From contig JAJFGO010000035.1 in assembly GCA_021776095.1 (NCBI GenBank), positions 1-64,000 of the forward strand: a DNA stretch of 64,000 bases. The letters are read 5' to 3'. Source of the DNA: Kiloniellaceae bacterium. Its GTDB lineage: Bacteria; Pseudomonadota; Alphaproteobacteria; Kiloniellales; J153. Shown piece by piece: positions 35,804 to 44,754 of this stretch. The position numbers were made by a program, and so were the translations under genes. A model generated the notes under the pieces. The model was given only the letters and a program-made list of their open reading frames with translations. It was not told the origin of the DNA and did not search any database. Position 1 is the stretch's first letter. The number at the start of each line of letters is the position of its first letter.

Positions 35804-37127
35804 GGTCGGTCCCCCCCTGACGCTGCGGGCGGCCGACGCTGGTGTAGTCGAAGCCGGCGGCCGCCATTTCTTCCGGGTTGTAGATGTTGCGCAGATCGAT
35901 CATGACCGGCGTCTTCATTTCCGCTTTGATCCGGGCCAGATCCAAGGCCCGGAAGGCGTTCCATTCGGTGACGATTACCAGGGCATCCGCGCCGCTCATG
36001 GCGTCGTAGGCGGACTCGCAATAGTCGACCCCGGTTAACAATTTCTTGGCCTCCTCCACACCCTGAGGATCGTAGGCCTGGATCTTGGCCCCCGCCGCCT
36101 GAAGCGCCGGGACGATTTCCAGGCTCGGCGCCTCCCGCATATCGTCCGTGTTCGGTTTGAAGGTTAACCCAAGAACCGCGATGGTCTTACCCGCGACCGA
36201 GCCGCCGCAGCGCGAGATCACCCGCTTGGCCATACGCTTTTTGCGCGTGTCGTTGATCTCAATCACGGATTCGACGATCCGCAGCGGCGCGTCGGCCTGC
36301 CGTGCGGTTTGCGCTAGCGCTAGGGTGTCCTTGGGAAAACACGAGCCGCCATAACCTGGCCCGGCGTGCAGGAATTTACGTCCGATCCGCCCGTCCAAGC
36401 CCATGCCCCGGGCCACGTCATGAACGTCGGCACCGACCTTTTCGCAAAGATCGGCGATCTCATTGATGAAGGTGATCTTGGCCGCGAGGAACGCATTAGA
36501 CGCGTACTTGGTCAACTCAGCCGTCTCGACCGTGGCATGAACGATCGGCGTTTCCATGAGATACAGGGGCCGGTAAATGCGCTGCAGCAGCTTGCGGGCA
36601 CGCTCGGACTCGGTCCCGATGACGACCCGGTCGGGGCGCATGAAATCGTTGATCGCCGCCCCTTCGCGCAGGAACTCGGGATTTGAGACCACATCGAAGT
36701 CCGCGTCCGGACGGGTTTCGCGGATGATGCGGGCGATCTCGGCCCCGGTGCCGACCGGCACCGTCGACTTGGTCACCACCACGGTGTAACCGTTCATGGC
36801 TTGCGCGATTTCGCGCGCCGTGGCATGGACATAGCTTAGGTCGGCATAACCGTCGCCGCGCCGGCTCGGCGTCCCAACCGCGATGAAGACCGCGTCCGCC
36901 AGCCCGACCGCCGCCTTTAAATCGGTCGAGAAGGTCAAGCGGCCCTCGGCAACGTTGCGCTCTATCAACTCGTCCAAGCCGGGTTCGTAGATCGGCACCT
37001 CGCCCCGGTTCAATCGCTCGATTTTGGCGGCATCCTGATCGATACAGGCCACCTCGATGCCAAATTCGGAAAAACAACCGCCGGACACCAGCCCGACATA
37101 ACCAGCGCCGATCATAGCGATTCGCAT
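35793..37127 (-). CDS. ugd: UDP-glucose 6-dehydrogenase
   Basis: This 444-residue enzyme oxidises UDP-glucose to UDP-glucuronate with two NAD. N-terminal Rossmann motif [18 protein letters not shown], then [17 protein letters not shown] and the catalytic Cys in [13 protein letters not shown] (near residue 260). The C-terminal UDP-binding domain has [20 protein letters not shown]. Length is normal. The gene is 27 bases downstream of galU and overlaps the mutase gene, placing it in the middle of a three-gene operon for UDP-glucuronate production. Confidence 0.96.
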   Translation of the reverse strand: MRIAMIGAGYVGLVSGGCFSEFGIEVACIDQDAAKIERLNRGEVPIYEPGLDELIERNVAEGRLTFSTDLKAAVGLADAVFIAVGTPSRRGDGYADLSYVHATAREIAQAMNGYTVVVTKSTVPVGTGAEIARIIRETRPDADFDVVSNPEFLREGAAINDFMRPDRVVIGTESERARKLLQRIYRPLYLMETPIVHATVETAELTKYASNAFLAAKITFINEIADLCEKVGADVHDVARGMGLDGRIGRKFLHAGPGYGGSCFPKDTLALAQTARQADAPLRIVESVIEINDTRKKRMAKRVISRCGGSVAGKTIAVLGLTFKPNTDDMREAPSLEIVPALQAAGAKIQAYDPQGVEEAKKLLTGVDYCESAYDAMSGADALVIVTEWNAFRALDLARIKAEMKTPVMIDLRNIYNPEEMAAAGFDYTSVGRPQRQGGTDHAK

Positions 37128-37154
37128 TTCAGATAGCTCCCGTCAGAACGCCGT

Positions 37155-38066
37155 TCACGCGACCGTTGCGCCCGTGTCCGGTCCGGCCTTGCCGGTTTGG
37201 GCATAGCGCCGCAATATCCGGGTCATGTCTTGGTGTAGGTCGCTGCGTTCCAGCGCGAAGGCGATGTTAGCCTCGAGGAACCCGGCCTTGCTGCCGCAAT
37301 CGAAGCGCCGGCCTGCAAACCTCAGGCCGTGGAACGGAACCCGGCCGATGGTCCGCGCCATGGCGTCGGTGAGTTCGATTTCGCCCCCCGACCCGGCTTC
37401 CTGCCGGTTCAACTCGACCATAACCGCCGGGTCCAGAATATAGCGGCCGATAATCGAAAGGGTCGAGGGCGCGTCCGCGGGTGCCGGCTTTTCCACCAAT
37501 CCCTTGGCGGACGCCAGCTTGCCGTCGTCGCTGGACACGTCGAGGATGCCGTAACGTTCGGTCTCCTCGGGCGCAACGTCCATGACCGCCGCAATATTGC
37601 CGCCGGTCGTCATGTAAGCCTCGATCATCTGCTTCAGGCAGGGCGTCTTGGCCATGATCAGGTCGTCGGCCAAAAGGACCGCGACCGGCTCGTCGCGTAT
37701 CATGCGCCGGGCGCACCAGACGGCATGGCCGAGGCCCAGCGGCTCCTGCTGTCGGATATAGGCCACCTGGCCCGGATCCAGCAACATGTCCTCGACCGCG
37801 CGCAATTCCTTGTCCTTGCCACGGGCGCTCAGCACTTCGTTCAGTTCGGCGCCGTGGTCGAAATGATCCTCGATCGCGGTCTTGCCGCGGCCCGTAACGA
37901 AAATGAACTCCTCGATGCCGGATTCGCGAGCCTCTTCGACTGCATATTGAATCAATGGCTTGTCGACGATCGGTAGCATTTCCTTGGGCATGGCCTTGGT
38001 CGCCGGAAGAAACCGGGTGCCCAGGCCGCCAACCGGAAAAATTGCTGTGCGCGGTGGCCGTCGCAT
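37155..38066 (-). CDS. galU: UTP-glucose-1-phosphate uridylyltransferase
   Basis: This 303-residue enzyme makes UDP-glucose from glucose-1-phosphate and UTP. The N-terminal nucleotide loop is VGGLGTRFLPATKAMPKEML followed by PIVDKPLIQYAVEEA, and later EPLGLGHAVWCAR and the acidic VLLADD site are visible. It starts at ATG 38066 and is first in the galU-ugd-pgm transcript. The promoter lies in the 117 bases before the hairpin at 38184-38209. Confidence 0.96.
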   Translation of the reverse strand: MRRPPRTAIFPVGGLGTRFLPATKAMPKEMLPIVDKPLIQYAVEEARESGIEEFIFVTGRGKTAIEDHFDHGAELNEVLSARGKDKELRAVEDMLLDPGQVAYIRQQEPLGLGHAVWCARRMIRDEPVAVLLADDLIMAKTPCLKQMIEAYMTTGGNIAAVMDVAPEETERYGILDVSSDDGKLASAKGLVEKPAPADAPSTLSIIGRYILDPAVMVELNRQEAGSGGEIELTDAMARTIGRVPFHGLRFAGRRFDCGSKAGFLEANIAFALERSDLHQDMTRILRRYAQTGKAGPDTGATVA

Positions 38067-38183
38067 CGGGATTGGATATCCTCATGGGTGGTTTTGGCGG
38101 GGTGCTCCGCCGTCCCCCTGGGAGCCGGAGGAATTAGCCATGTCCGACCCGCAATATCAAGGACACGTGAATTTATTGTAAGT

Positions 38184-38209
38184 CCCGAGCCGGTACGCTG
38201 TGGCTCGGG
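38184..38209 (-). terminator. Hairpin after the J-domain gene
   Basis: CCCGAGCC and GGCTCGGG form an 8-bp stem with a 10-base loop. It lies 8 bases past the stop of the minus-strand J-domain gene, and it separates that transcript from galU. There is only a weak T-run after the stem. Confidence 0.55.
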
Positions 38210-38216
38210 CAACACC

Positions 38217-38948
38217 TCAGGCGCCAAGCAGAAAATCCTTGGCCTCGTTGATCTTAGCGGCCAGGTAGTTCGATCCGCCTCGGTCCGGATGCAGCTTTTG
38301 CATCAAACGGCGATGGGCCGCGCGAATCTGATCCGATGTGGCGCCTTGTTTCAGGCCAAGAATCTCCAGGGCCTCGTGCCGGGTCATGGCGCCTGCGCCC
38401 GCAGCCCCAGCGTGACTGCTACCCGCCTGCCCGGCGTCCGATGGGCCCGCGCCCGCCGCCTCGCGCCACTCGGGCCCGTGGCGCCGGTCCAGGTAAGCCT
38501 CAAGGACCGCCGCCGATTGGGCGTCGCCGGCGCGGCATTCCCGCCATAGGCTCTCTAGTTCCTCCATGGTCATGGTGCCGAGATCACGGCCCCGGAACTG
38601 ACCTTCGATGACCACTCCGTCCATATCCCCGGTATCGTGGTCCAAGGTCATACGCAGCATCCGGGTCTGGATCGACGAGGTCTGCCCGGGGCTGGGCCCA
38701 CGTGCCGCCTTGATCTGGTTCCACATGGCCCGCCAGCGCAGAATAAGCGGGATCAGCATGGGTAAGGTGATGGCCGCCAGGGCTTGGCGCCCGCCCCATA
38801 AGAGATAGCCGCCGACAACCAGACCGGCACCCGCCGCCGCCCAGCGCAAAACGCCGACCACCTTGCGCGGCTCCGAGGCCACGAACCAGCGGGCCAACAG
38901 CAAAAAGCCGATTAGCAGGCACAGACCCAGGAAAAAATATGAAATCAA
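38217..38948 (-). CDS. Membrane-anchored J-domain protein
   Basis: The 243-residue protein has two N-terminal hydrophobic segments (residues 3-22 and about 35-70), a charged middle, and a C-terminal J-domain (about 190-243). The latter has [20 protein letters not shown] and the invariant HPD in [21 protein letters not shown]. Placing the J-domain at the C-terminus behind a membrane anchor is the DjlA/TIM14-like arrangement, which recruits DnaK to the inner membrane. No zinc finger is present, so it is not DnaJ proper. It lies 22 bases downstream of the vWA gene on the same strand. Confidence 0.88.
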   Translation of the reverse strand: MISYFFLGLCLLIGFLLLARWFVASEPRKVVGVLRWAAAGAGLVVGGYLLWGGRQALAAITLPMLIPLILRWRAMWNQIKAARGPSPGQTSSIQTRMLRMTLDHDTGDMDGVVIEGQFRGRDLGTMTMEELESLWRECRAGDAQSAAVLEAYLDRRHGPEWREAAGAGPSDAGQAGSSHAGAAGAGAMTRHEALEILGLKQGATSDQIRAAHRRLMQKLHPDRGGSNYLAAKINEAKDFLLGA

Positions 38949-38970
38949 AAGTTACAGAGCCTTACTGAAT

Positions 38971-39675
38971 TTACTTAATCTGATGCGTTAGTAATTTGGC
39001 AGCACCGCCCCGGCGTTGACCGAAGTCTTCCAAGGCCCGGCGGCCACCCGCCGCGAACACGGCCACTGCCGAAAGCAAATCGCGCAGGTGTTGCGCGCTG
39101 TTGGCATCGAAGGGGCAATAGGCGCCGCCGGAGAGGCGAGCAATCTGTTGAAACGCTGACCGCGCCACGGGCTCCTCGCCCTCGTGAAACATGAAGCAGG
39201 GCACGCCGAGCAGACCCATCTGCCCCGCCAAATGGCCCAGCTTGTCGATATCCTCCTCGACACAATCGCCAACGAAGACCAGGGCGGCAACACGTTTGCG
39301 CTCGGTCTCGCGGATCGCGTGTTGCAGGATCTTGGCAATCTGTGTCTGCCCGGCCATGCAGAAAACGCCGGTCATGCGGCGCAGCAGATCCTTTGACGTT
39401 TTGACCCAGGGGCTGAATTTGCACTCCCCGAAACCGCGATAGTAGACGAGCTGGATTTCCAGACCGCCCAGGGCCGCCGTTTCGGTGAACATCTCGGCCT
39501 GAATATGGCTCGCGCGGTCCCAGGTTGGCTGCCGGCTGGCGGTCGCGTCCATGGCGAAGATCAGGCGGCCTTGACCCTCCCCCGCCGAAACGGCGGGGGT
39601 TACCGCGACCTTGCGCAGAAAATCGTCGACCGCGCTCTGGGTCGATCTATCGGGCAGTTTCTTATCGTCGGTCAT
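38971..39675 (-). CDS. vWA-like domain protein
   Basis: This 234-residue cytosolic protein has a fold like a von Willebrand A domain. It opens the domain with GRLIFAMDATASRQPTWDRA, where the D-x-[ST]-x-S metal site is modified to D-A-T-A-S, then AALVFVGDCVEEDIDKLGHL and a C-terminal SGGAYCPFDANSAQHLRDL. These three blocks recur in an alphaproteobacterial family whose function is unknown. It is the upstream partner of the membrane J-domain gene, so the pair may act together. No signal peptide is visible. Confidence 0.75.
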   Translation of the reverse strand: MTDDKKLPDRSTQSAVDDFLRKVAVTPAVSAGEGQGRLIFAMDATASRQPTWDRASHIQAEMFTETAALGGLEIQLVYYRGFGECKFSPWVKTSKDLLRRMTGVFCMAGQTQIAKILQHAIRETERKRVAALVFVGDCVEEDIDKLGHLAGQMGLLGVPCFMFHEGEEPVARSAFQQIARLSGGAYCPFDANSAQHLRDLLSAVAVFAAGGRRALEDFGQRRGGAAKLLTHQIK

Positions 39676-39741
39676 ACCCGATCATAACGCCTTGAAGGGG
39701 CCCGAAAAGGACGTCGCATCACTTAGAAATGGGCCGTACCT

Positions 39742-40722
39742 CTAGCCAGTTCCAGGGGCAGGCGCATCCGAGGCCTGCCGCTCGTGGATCTCGGTTTCCG
39801 TCAATTCGGTCTCGGCCGCCGGCCGCCCAGTAGCTTCGACGTCGGCCATGGCCCTATTTCCAGCCTCACTTGAAGCACCCAGCTTCGGCTCGCCGGTTAA
39901 GCCGACCGCCTGGAGTAAGGCCCGAACCTCTTGGCGGGCCGCGATGTGGCTCAGGCTCAGGCGAATTCCAGGCTGATTGTCCCGCAGGTCAAGCAGGGTC
40001 AAGCCCTTGGGAAACAACTCGCGGAAGATCACCCGCTCGCCGAACCCCGGCGCGATGCGGAAGTGGATGCGTTTGGCCAGTAAGTCCAGCAACGCCGCGA
40101 TCTCGCGCTTGTTGCGCGCGTCGACATGACCCAGGCGGTTGCGCATGACGATCCAGTCAATCGGTTTCAGCCCTGCCTTGGCCCGGGTCTGGCGCTGCTC
40201 CCAGACCATTTGGCTATAGGTGCTGGGACCCAAGACCGTGCGGCCTTGGACATCGATGCGCGCCAGAACGTCCAAGTCCAGGAAACTGTCGTTCAAGGGG
40301 GTGATTAGGGTATCGGCGCTGGCGTGACCGAGACGCGACAGGTAGCTGTCGCTACCCGGCGTATCGATAACGATGTAGTCGCGGTCGGCCAGAGCGCTCA
40401 AGGCCGCGTCCAGGGCGACTCGTTCCTCCGCGTTGGCAACGCCGCGCAAATCGGCGGCCGAGCCGTGGACCCTGTGCAGGGCCGGTATCTCGAGGGGGCT
40501 ATCGCTTGATTCGGCATAGCTACGCCGGTTTTCGATTTGGCGCGACAAGGTGCCCTGGCGTGCATCGAGATCTATGCAGCCGACGCTAAATCCGCGCTTC
40601 AACAGCGACACGGTCAAATGCATGGCGGTGGTCGACTTGCCCGAGCCGCCCTTTTCGTTGCCGAGCACGATGACATGCGGATGGCGCGGGCGCGCCGACG
40701 AGCCGTCGTCGGACCAGGTCAT
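39742..40722 (-). CDS. mipZ: Division-plane positioning ATPase MipZ (ParA family)
   Basis: The 326-residue protein starts HVIVLGNEKGGSGKSTTAMH (deviant Walker A KGGSGKS) and has VGCIDLDARQGTLSRQIENR and VIDTPGSDS. It is the MipZ branch of ParA-like ATPases: in Alphaproteobacteria MipZ forms a gradient from the poles with ParB and keeps FtsZ at midcell. About 60 C-terminal residues are acidic and Pro/Thr-rich. The ATG at 40722 overlaps the stop of the upstream oxidoreductase gene (ATGA), so translation appears coupled to it. An alternative ATG at 40737 would add five residues. Confidence 0.92.
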   Translation of the reverse strand: MTWSDDGSSARPRHPHVIVLGNEKGGSGKSTTAMHLTVSLLKRGFSVGCIDLDARQGTLSRQIENRRSYAESSDSPLEIPALHRVHGSAADLRGVANAEERVALDAALSALADRDYIVIDTPGSDSYLSRLGHASADTLITPLNDSFLDLDVLARIDVQGRTVLGPSTYSQMVWEQRQTRAKAGLKPIDWIVMRNRLGHVDARNKREIAALLDLLAKRIHFRIAPGFGERVIFRELFPKGLTLLDLRDNQPGIRLSLSHIAARQEVRALLQAVGLTGEPKLGASSEAGNRAMADVEATGRPAAETELTETEIHERQASDAPAPGTG

Positions 40723-42797
40723 GCCGGCCGGATCCAAATGGCGGTATCGTGAAACACCGCGCCACCGTTGGGGGGCCCGGCATCGGCGCTGACCAGGGTG
40801 TTGATGCCCAGGCCTTCCTCGAAGTCGGCATTCGGCCAGATACTCTCGACCACCACCACATCGGGCTGCACGCCGTCGAATGGCCGCACGTGCAGCACCA
40901 CGGAGCCCAAGCGGTTGCCGAGCCGGGCCCGGTCGCCGTCGCCGAGGCCCAGGCGGGTGCAGGTTTGCGGGTGGATCAGAACCGTGGGCCGGCCTTCGCG
41001 TTTGCGGCTGCCCGGGGTCTCGGTGAAGCTGGTGTTGAGGAACGTTCGTGCTGGCGCGGCCACCAGGCGAAACGGGTGCTCGTCATCCGCCGCGTCGATG
41101 ATCGGGGCATGTCCGGGCATAGGCGGCATCGGTGCCGGGTCTGGACCGACCGCGGCCCAATCGGGCGTAAAATGGAAACGTTTGTCCGCATGGCCGAAGC
41201 CATCCAAGAAATGCATGGTCTCGAACGGCAGGGCGCAGTCCAGCCAGTGCATATCGTACATGCTTTGCGCATCCGGCAGGCCCGAGGCCTTTAGGGTCGC
41301 GTCGATGATGTCCCATTCGCTCATAGCGAAGCCGGGATGCTCGGCGCCCAGCCGTGTCGCCAAATCGCAAATCACCGCGTGATTGGGCCGACAGCCGGCA
41401 CGGGGCTCGATCACCTTGCGCGTGACCTGCAGGTGGGTGTGCCCGCTGGCGGTGTAGATGTCGTCGTGTTCCAGGAAGGTCGTCGCCGGAAATACGATAT
41501 CGGCCATGGCGGCGGTATCGGTCATGAACTGCTCGTGGACGCACACGAAAAGATCGTCGCGCCGAAAGCCCTCGCGCACCTTTGCCGTGTCCGGGCACAC
41601 CACCATGGGATTGGTGTTCTGGATGAACAACGCCGTGACCGGGGGGCCCGCCCCCAGATCGCGCGGGTCGCCGGTCAGGACCGGCCCGATTCGCGATTGG
41701 TCCAGTACCCGGACCGATTTATCGAGACGGTCGAGCCCCTGGATCAAGCTCCGGTCCAAGGGATAGATTGTGCTGCTGGCATAGAGCGCACCGCCGCCCT
41801 CGTTACGCCAAGCGCCGGTGATGGTCGGCAGGCAAGTCACCGCATGCAGATTCGACGAGCCGTTGCGCGAGCGCGCGAAGCCATAGCCGACCCGGATGAA
41901 GCTGCGCGGCGTCCGGCCATAGAGCCGCGCGAATTCCACGATGTCCTGGGCCCGGAGGCCTGTAATCTCGGCTGCCCATTCGGGCGTGCTGGCGGCGTAG
42001 TGCGCCTCCAACGCCGGGTCCCAATCGCTATAGCGCGCCAGGTAGTCACGGTCGGCGAAACCCTCCGCCAAAAGAACGTGGCCAACGGCGGCGGCCAAGG
42101 CCCCATCGGTGCCGGGCTTGACCATTAGATGCACATCGGCCTGCTCGGCGGTGCCGGTGCGGTAGGGATCGACCACCACGAGCTTGGCGCCGCGATCCTT
42201 CCGCGCCTTGACGATGTGGGTCATGACATTGACCTGGGTCGAAACCGGGTTCCCGCCCCAGACCACGATCAGGTCGGATTTCGCGATCTCGCGCGCATCG
42301 ATGCCCCGTCGCACCCCGACCCCCGCTTGCCAACCGGAATCGGCCAAGGTAACGCAGATGGTCGATTTCTGGCGCGAGTATCCTTTGACGTGGCGCAGGC
42401 GCTCGATCCCGTCGCGCTGCACCAGACCCATGGTGCCGGCGTAGAAATAGGGCCAGACCGCCTCCGCCCCGTGGCGCTGTTCGGCCTTGATCAGACCGTC
42501 CGCCGTCGCATCCAGGGCCTCGTCCCAGGATATGGGCGTGAAGGCGGAAATCCCGACGCCCTTGTCCCCTATCCGCTTCAGGGGCTGGGTCAGGCGGTCC
42601 GGGTGATGAACCCGCTCGGCATAGCGCGCGACCTTGGCGCAGATGACCCCGGCCGTATAGCTGTTGTCCCGGGCGCCGCGCACCTTGCCAATCCGCGTCG
42701 CCGAGAGGCGCTCGACCTCTAGGGCGCACGTCGACGGGCAGTCGTGCGGACAGACCGAATGGACGTAGTGCGGGCTATCGGTGGTGTCGAGCGGCAT
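40719..42797 (-). CDS. Molybdopterin-dependent oxidoreductase
   Basis: This 692-residue protein of the DMSO reductase superfamily binds one [4Fe-4S] cluster through C16-x3-C20-x3-C24 and Cys53 (SVCPHDCPSTC then GVICAK). Molybdopterin motifs VWGGNPVSTQVNVM, VVDPYRTGTAEQADVHL, and the C-terminal domain TVLIHPQTCTRLGLGDGDRA follow family order. There is no Tat signal, so it is a cytosolic enzyme such as those resembling formate dehydrogenase or biotin sulfoxide-type reductases; the substrate is not determined. The ATG at 42797 gives the usual short N-terminus before the cluster, although the frame runs from 42869. It overlaps mipZ. Confidence 0.88.
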   Translation of the reverse strand: MPLDTTDSPHYVHSVCPHDCPSTCALEVERLSATRIGKVRGARDNSYTAGVICAKVARYAERVHHPDRLTQPLKRIGDKGVGISAFTPISWDEALDATADGLIKAEQRHGAEAVWPYFYAGTMGLVQRDGIERLRHVKGYSRQKSTICVTLADSGWQAGVGVRRGIDAREIAKSDLIVVWGGNPVSTQVNVMTHIVKARKDRGAKLVVVDPYRTGTAEQADVHLMVKPGTDGALAAAVGHVLLAEGFADRDYLARYSDWDPALEAHYAASTPEWAAEITGLRAQDIVEFARLYGRTPRSFIRVGYGFARSRNGSSNLHAVTCLPTITGAWRNEGGGALYASSTIYPLDRSLIQGLDRLDKSVRVLDQSRIGPVLTGDPRDLGAGPPVTALFIQNTNPMVVCPDTAKVREGFRRDDLFVCVHEQFMTDTAAMADIVFPATTFLEHDDIYTASGHTHLQVTRKVIEPRAGCRPNHAVICDLATRLGAEHPGFAMSEWDIIDATLKASGLPDAQSMYDMHWLDCALPFETMHFLDGFGHADKRFHFTPDWAAVGPDPAPMPPMPGHAPIIDAADDEHPFRLVAAPARTFLNTSFTETPGSRKREGRPTVLIHPQTCTRLGLGDGDRARLGNRLGSVVLHVRPFDGVQPDVVVVESIWPNADFEEGLGINTLVSADAGPPNGGAVFHDTAIWIRPA

Positions 42798-42921
42798 GGC
42801 CGTGTCGCGGGCTCCGAATCGAGGGGTGCGGGTCCGGGGCAATCTAGCGCCCTGGCCGTGGGGCTTCAATCAGTGTGGCGCGAACGGCACAAAGACCGGG
42901 TTAACGGCCGCGTCGCCGGCC

Positions 42922-42951
42922 AATTCCCTGTTATCGCCGGAACAGGGAATT
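42922..42951. repeat. Dispersed palindrome (AATTCCCTGTT...AACAGGGAATT)
   Basis: AATTCCCTGTT pairs with AACAGGGAATT around ATCGCCGG, an 11-bp stem. It is the first of two adjacent members of the family also seen at 10191-10220. Confidence 0.8.
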
Positions 42952-42965
42952 CCACCGCCGCCCGG

Positions 42966-42994
42966 TTCCCTGTTATTCCCTGCTAAACAGGGAA
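42966..42994. repeat. Dispersed palindrome, copy in inverse orientation to 10191-10220
   Basis: TTCCCTGTTATTCCCTGCT with AAACAGGGAA forms a hairpin and, with the following ATATCAGGA, is almost the reverse complement of 10183-10220. Two bases in the loop differ. Confidence 0.8.
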
Positions 42995-43202
42995 ATATCA
43001 GGAGCCCGCGCCGGCCGGGGCCGAGGGCGGCCAAACCGGGTTCCGGGAGCCCCCTACCCGTTCTCGAGTTTGGCGCCCGCACCGGCTAGCGCAACAGCCC
43101 GGCTGTGGAATTCGGGCCGGTGAGGATGGAGCGGAGATCGAAGACCGCACGGCGGAACCGCGACACATGTAATGCTGTTCGCCAGACCAAACTTTCGCGC
43201 CG

Positions 43203-44381
43203 CTAAATGCCGCGGATTTTCACGCTTTGCAGAAGCCCGCCGACAATCTTCATGTCGAGAGAGGCGCCGGGATTGGCGCAGAGGTACCCAATCAATAGAT
43301 CTGTACTGCCACTGCCGATCGTGGGGTAGCTCATTAAGCGTTGGCGGAACCCCAGGCATTCGGTGTTGTCCAGGCTTTCCAGTCGAAACTTGACCGTATC
43401 CAATAGCCCGTGGTGGCCCTTGTGCTTACCCTGTTCCCCGAACTGAAGGGTCTTTCGGCTCAACCAACCGACTTTCGCAATGGCGTCCTTGAGCGGGGGA
43501 AGATCGTCGATGAAATATCCCCGCTCGGCGGTATTCAAGACGACAACGGCGGACGGTCGAAAAACCCTGGGCCCGCGCCAATAGGCGTAATCGACGTTTA
43601 TGTGCTTTTTAGGGTACCGCGTCCGCAAATAGCGCGAGACATAGCCGTTGTCCGCGTTCTGTAGAATTTCGATGCGCGACGCCGCGGGCAAGACCGCGGC
43701 CCAATGGTGGCCGAAGTCGCGGGTAACCTTGGACGTCAGCTCCTCCAAGGTCTTGGCGACCTCGTGAAATTCGGCGCCTGGACGTAGCCGGGGGTCGTAT
43801 AAAATCGAAAGCGCTAAGTCGTCTGCCGGTGTCGGGCGATTCTCGCCGTGAACCGAACTGAGCACGGACTCCGCCGCCGTCGAATGAAATCGAAGCCCGA
43901 AAGCGTGACAGAGCTCGTGTGCGAGACAGTGCTCGATCTCCGCCGGTTTAGTAACGCCGATGCGTATATCGACGCGCTGAATAATGCCGTCGCTATCTTC
44001 GAACCTAGCGTAACACGGCGCCATTTCGCCGTTGATTCAATAGGAATCGCCGTCGCTCAAAACGATGACCAAATTCGCTTCGCCCGGCTCATCGACGTGG
44101 CTGGCTTCAAGCTTGGTCAGTCTGGTGAAATCTTCTAAATAGCCGGTGACTTGATCGCGGTAGTCATCCGCGCCCGGGCCCTCGATAGAGGCCCGCAAGG
44201 GGCCATTCCAGCGAATTAGCTCCCGCGCCACGGCAACGTGTTTGTCGTTCGGGCCGCCGAAGTACACCTCCCGGGCAAAGATCAGGATCTGATCCGACCC
44301 GGTGATACGGCTCGTACATGCGCCCAGGCTCATCGAAATTCCGATGGCGAGGCAGATGGAAAATATGCATTTGGGCATCAT
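43203..44381 (-). pseudogene. DUF2927 lipoprotein gene with in-frame TGA
   Basis: The two open frames 44381-44037 and 44024-43203 are in the same reading frame. They are separated only by TGA (44037-44039) and four sense codons. Together they make about 390 residues: leader and lipobox SLGAC, WNGPLRASIEG, then after the stop CYARFEDSDGIIQRVDIRIG and the metallopeptidase-like CLAHELCHAFGLRFHS with DDLALSILYDPRLRPG. This is the layout of DUF2927 proteins (putative secreted zinc-dependent proteins of unknown role). A single nonsense mutation is the simplest reading, and TGA readthrough or sequencing error are alternatives. Confidence 0.8.
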
Positions 44382-44474
44382 GGTCACATTGTTCCCGTCG
44401 ATACCGCTTGGCCAAGACAACGGCCCTACCGTATTGGGTCGCGGCCCGACCGAAACGCGGCGGGGCACAGGCAA

Positions 44475-44754
44475 CGACAGCCCACTCCGCCGTCAATGGA
44501 CCGAGTTTGACCCAAAGCGGCGCATGAACGCAACGGGGCCTCCAATTTGCGGGCACTAACGATGGTTCCACGTAAGAAGCGGTTCCGCCTGCCAGCCGCC
44601 ACTGGCCGTCGATCGACCGGCCGCTCTATTCAATCTATTTCTAATCCGCTAACCTCGAATGGAGACGATCGTACCTCCGCGTCCGGGACCCCAAAAAAGA
44701 GGCGGCGGAACGCTGGAGATCACAGGGAAACGAATACTTTTGGGAGCTTTTGAC
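44475..44754. other. Intergenic region, divergent promoters
   Basis: These 280 bases separate the DUF2927 pseudogene (minus; its promoter probably lies from 44382 on) and the secreted protein gene (plus). No repeat or hairpin stands out. Confidence 0.4.

Larger units (their letters stand above)
42798..43202. other. Intergenic region with dispersed palindromes
   Basis: The 405 bases contain two TTCCCTGTT-type palindromes (42922-42951 and 42966-42994). The remainder up to 43202 shows nothing I can support. Confidence 0.6.

Noticed and set aside
44037-44039. TGA as a selenocysteine codon
   Set aside because: No selenocysteine-insertion hairpin is obvious just after the TGA, no selenoprotein genes are near, and a disabling mutation or error is simpler.
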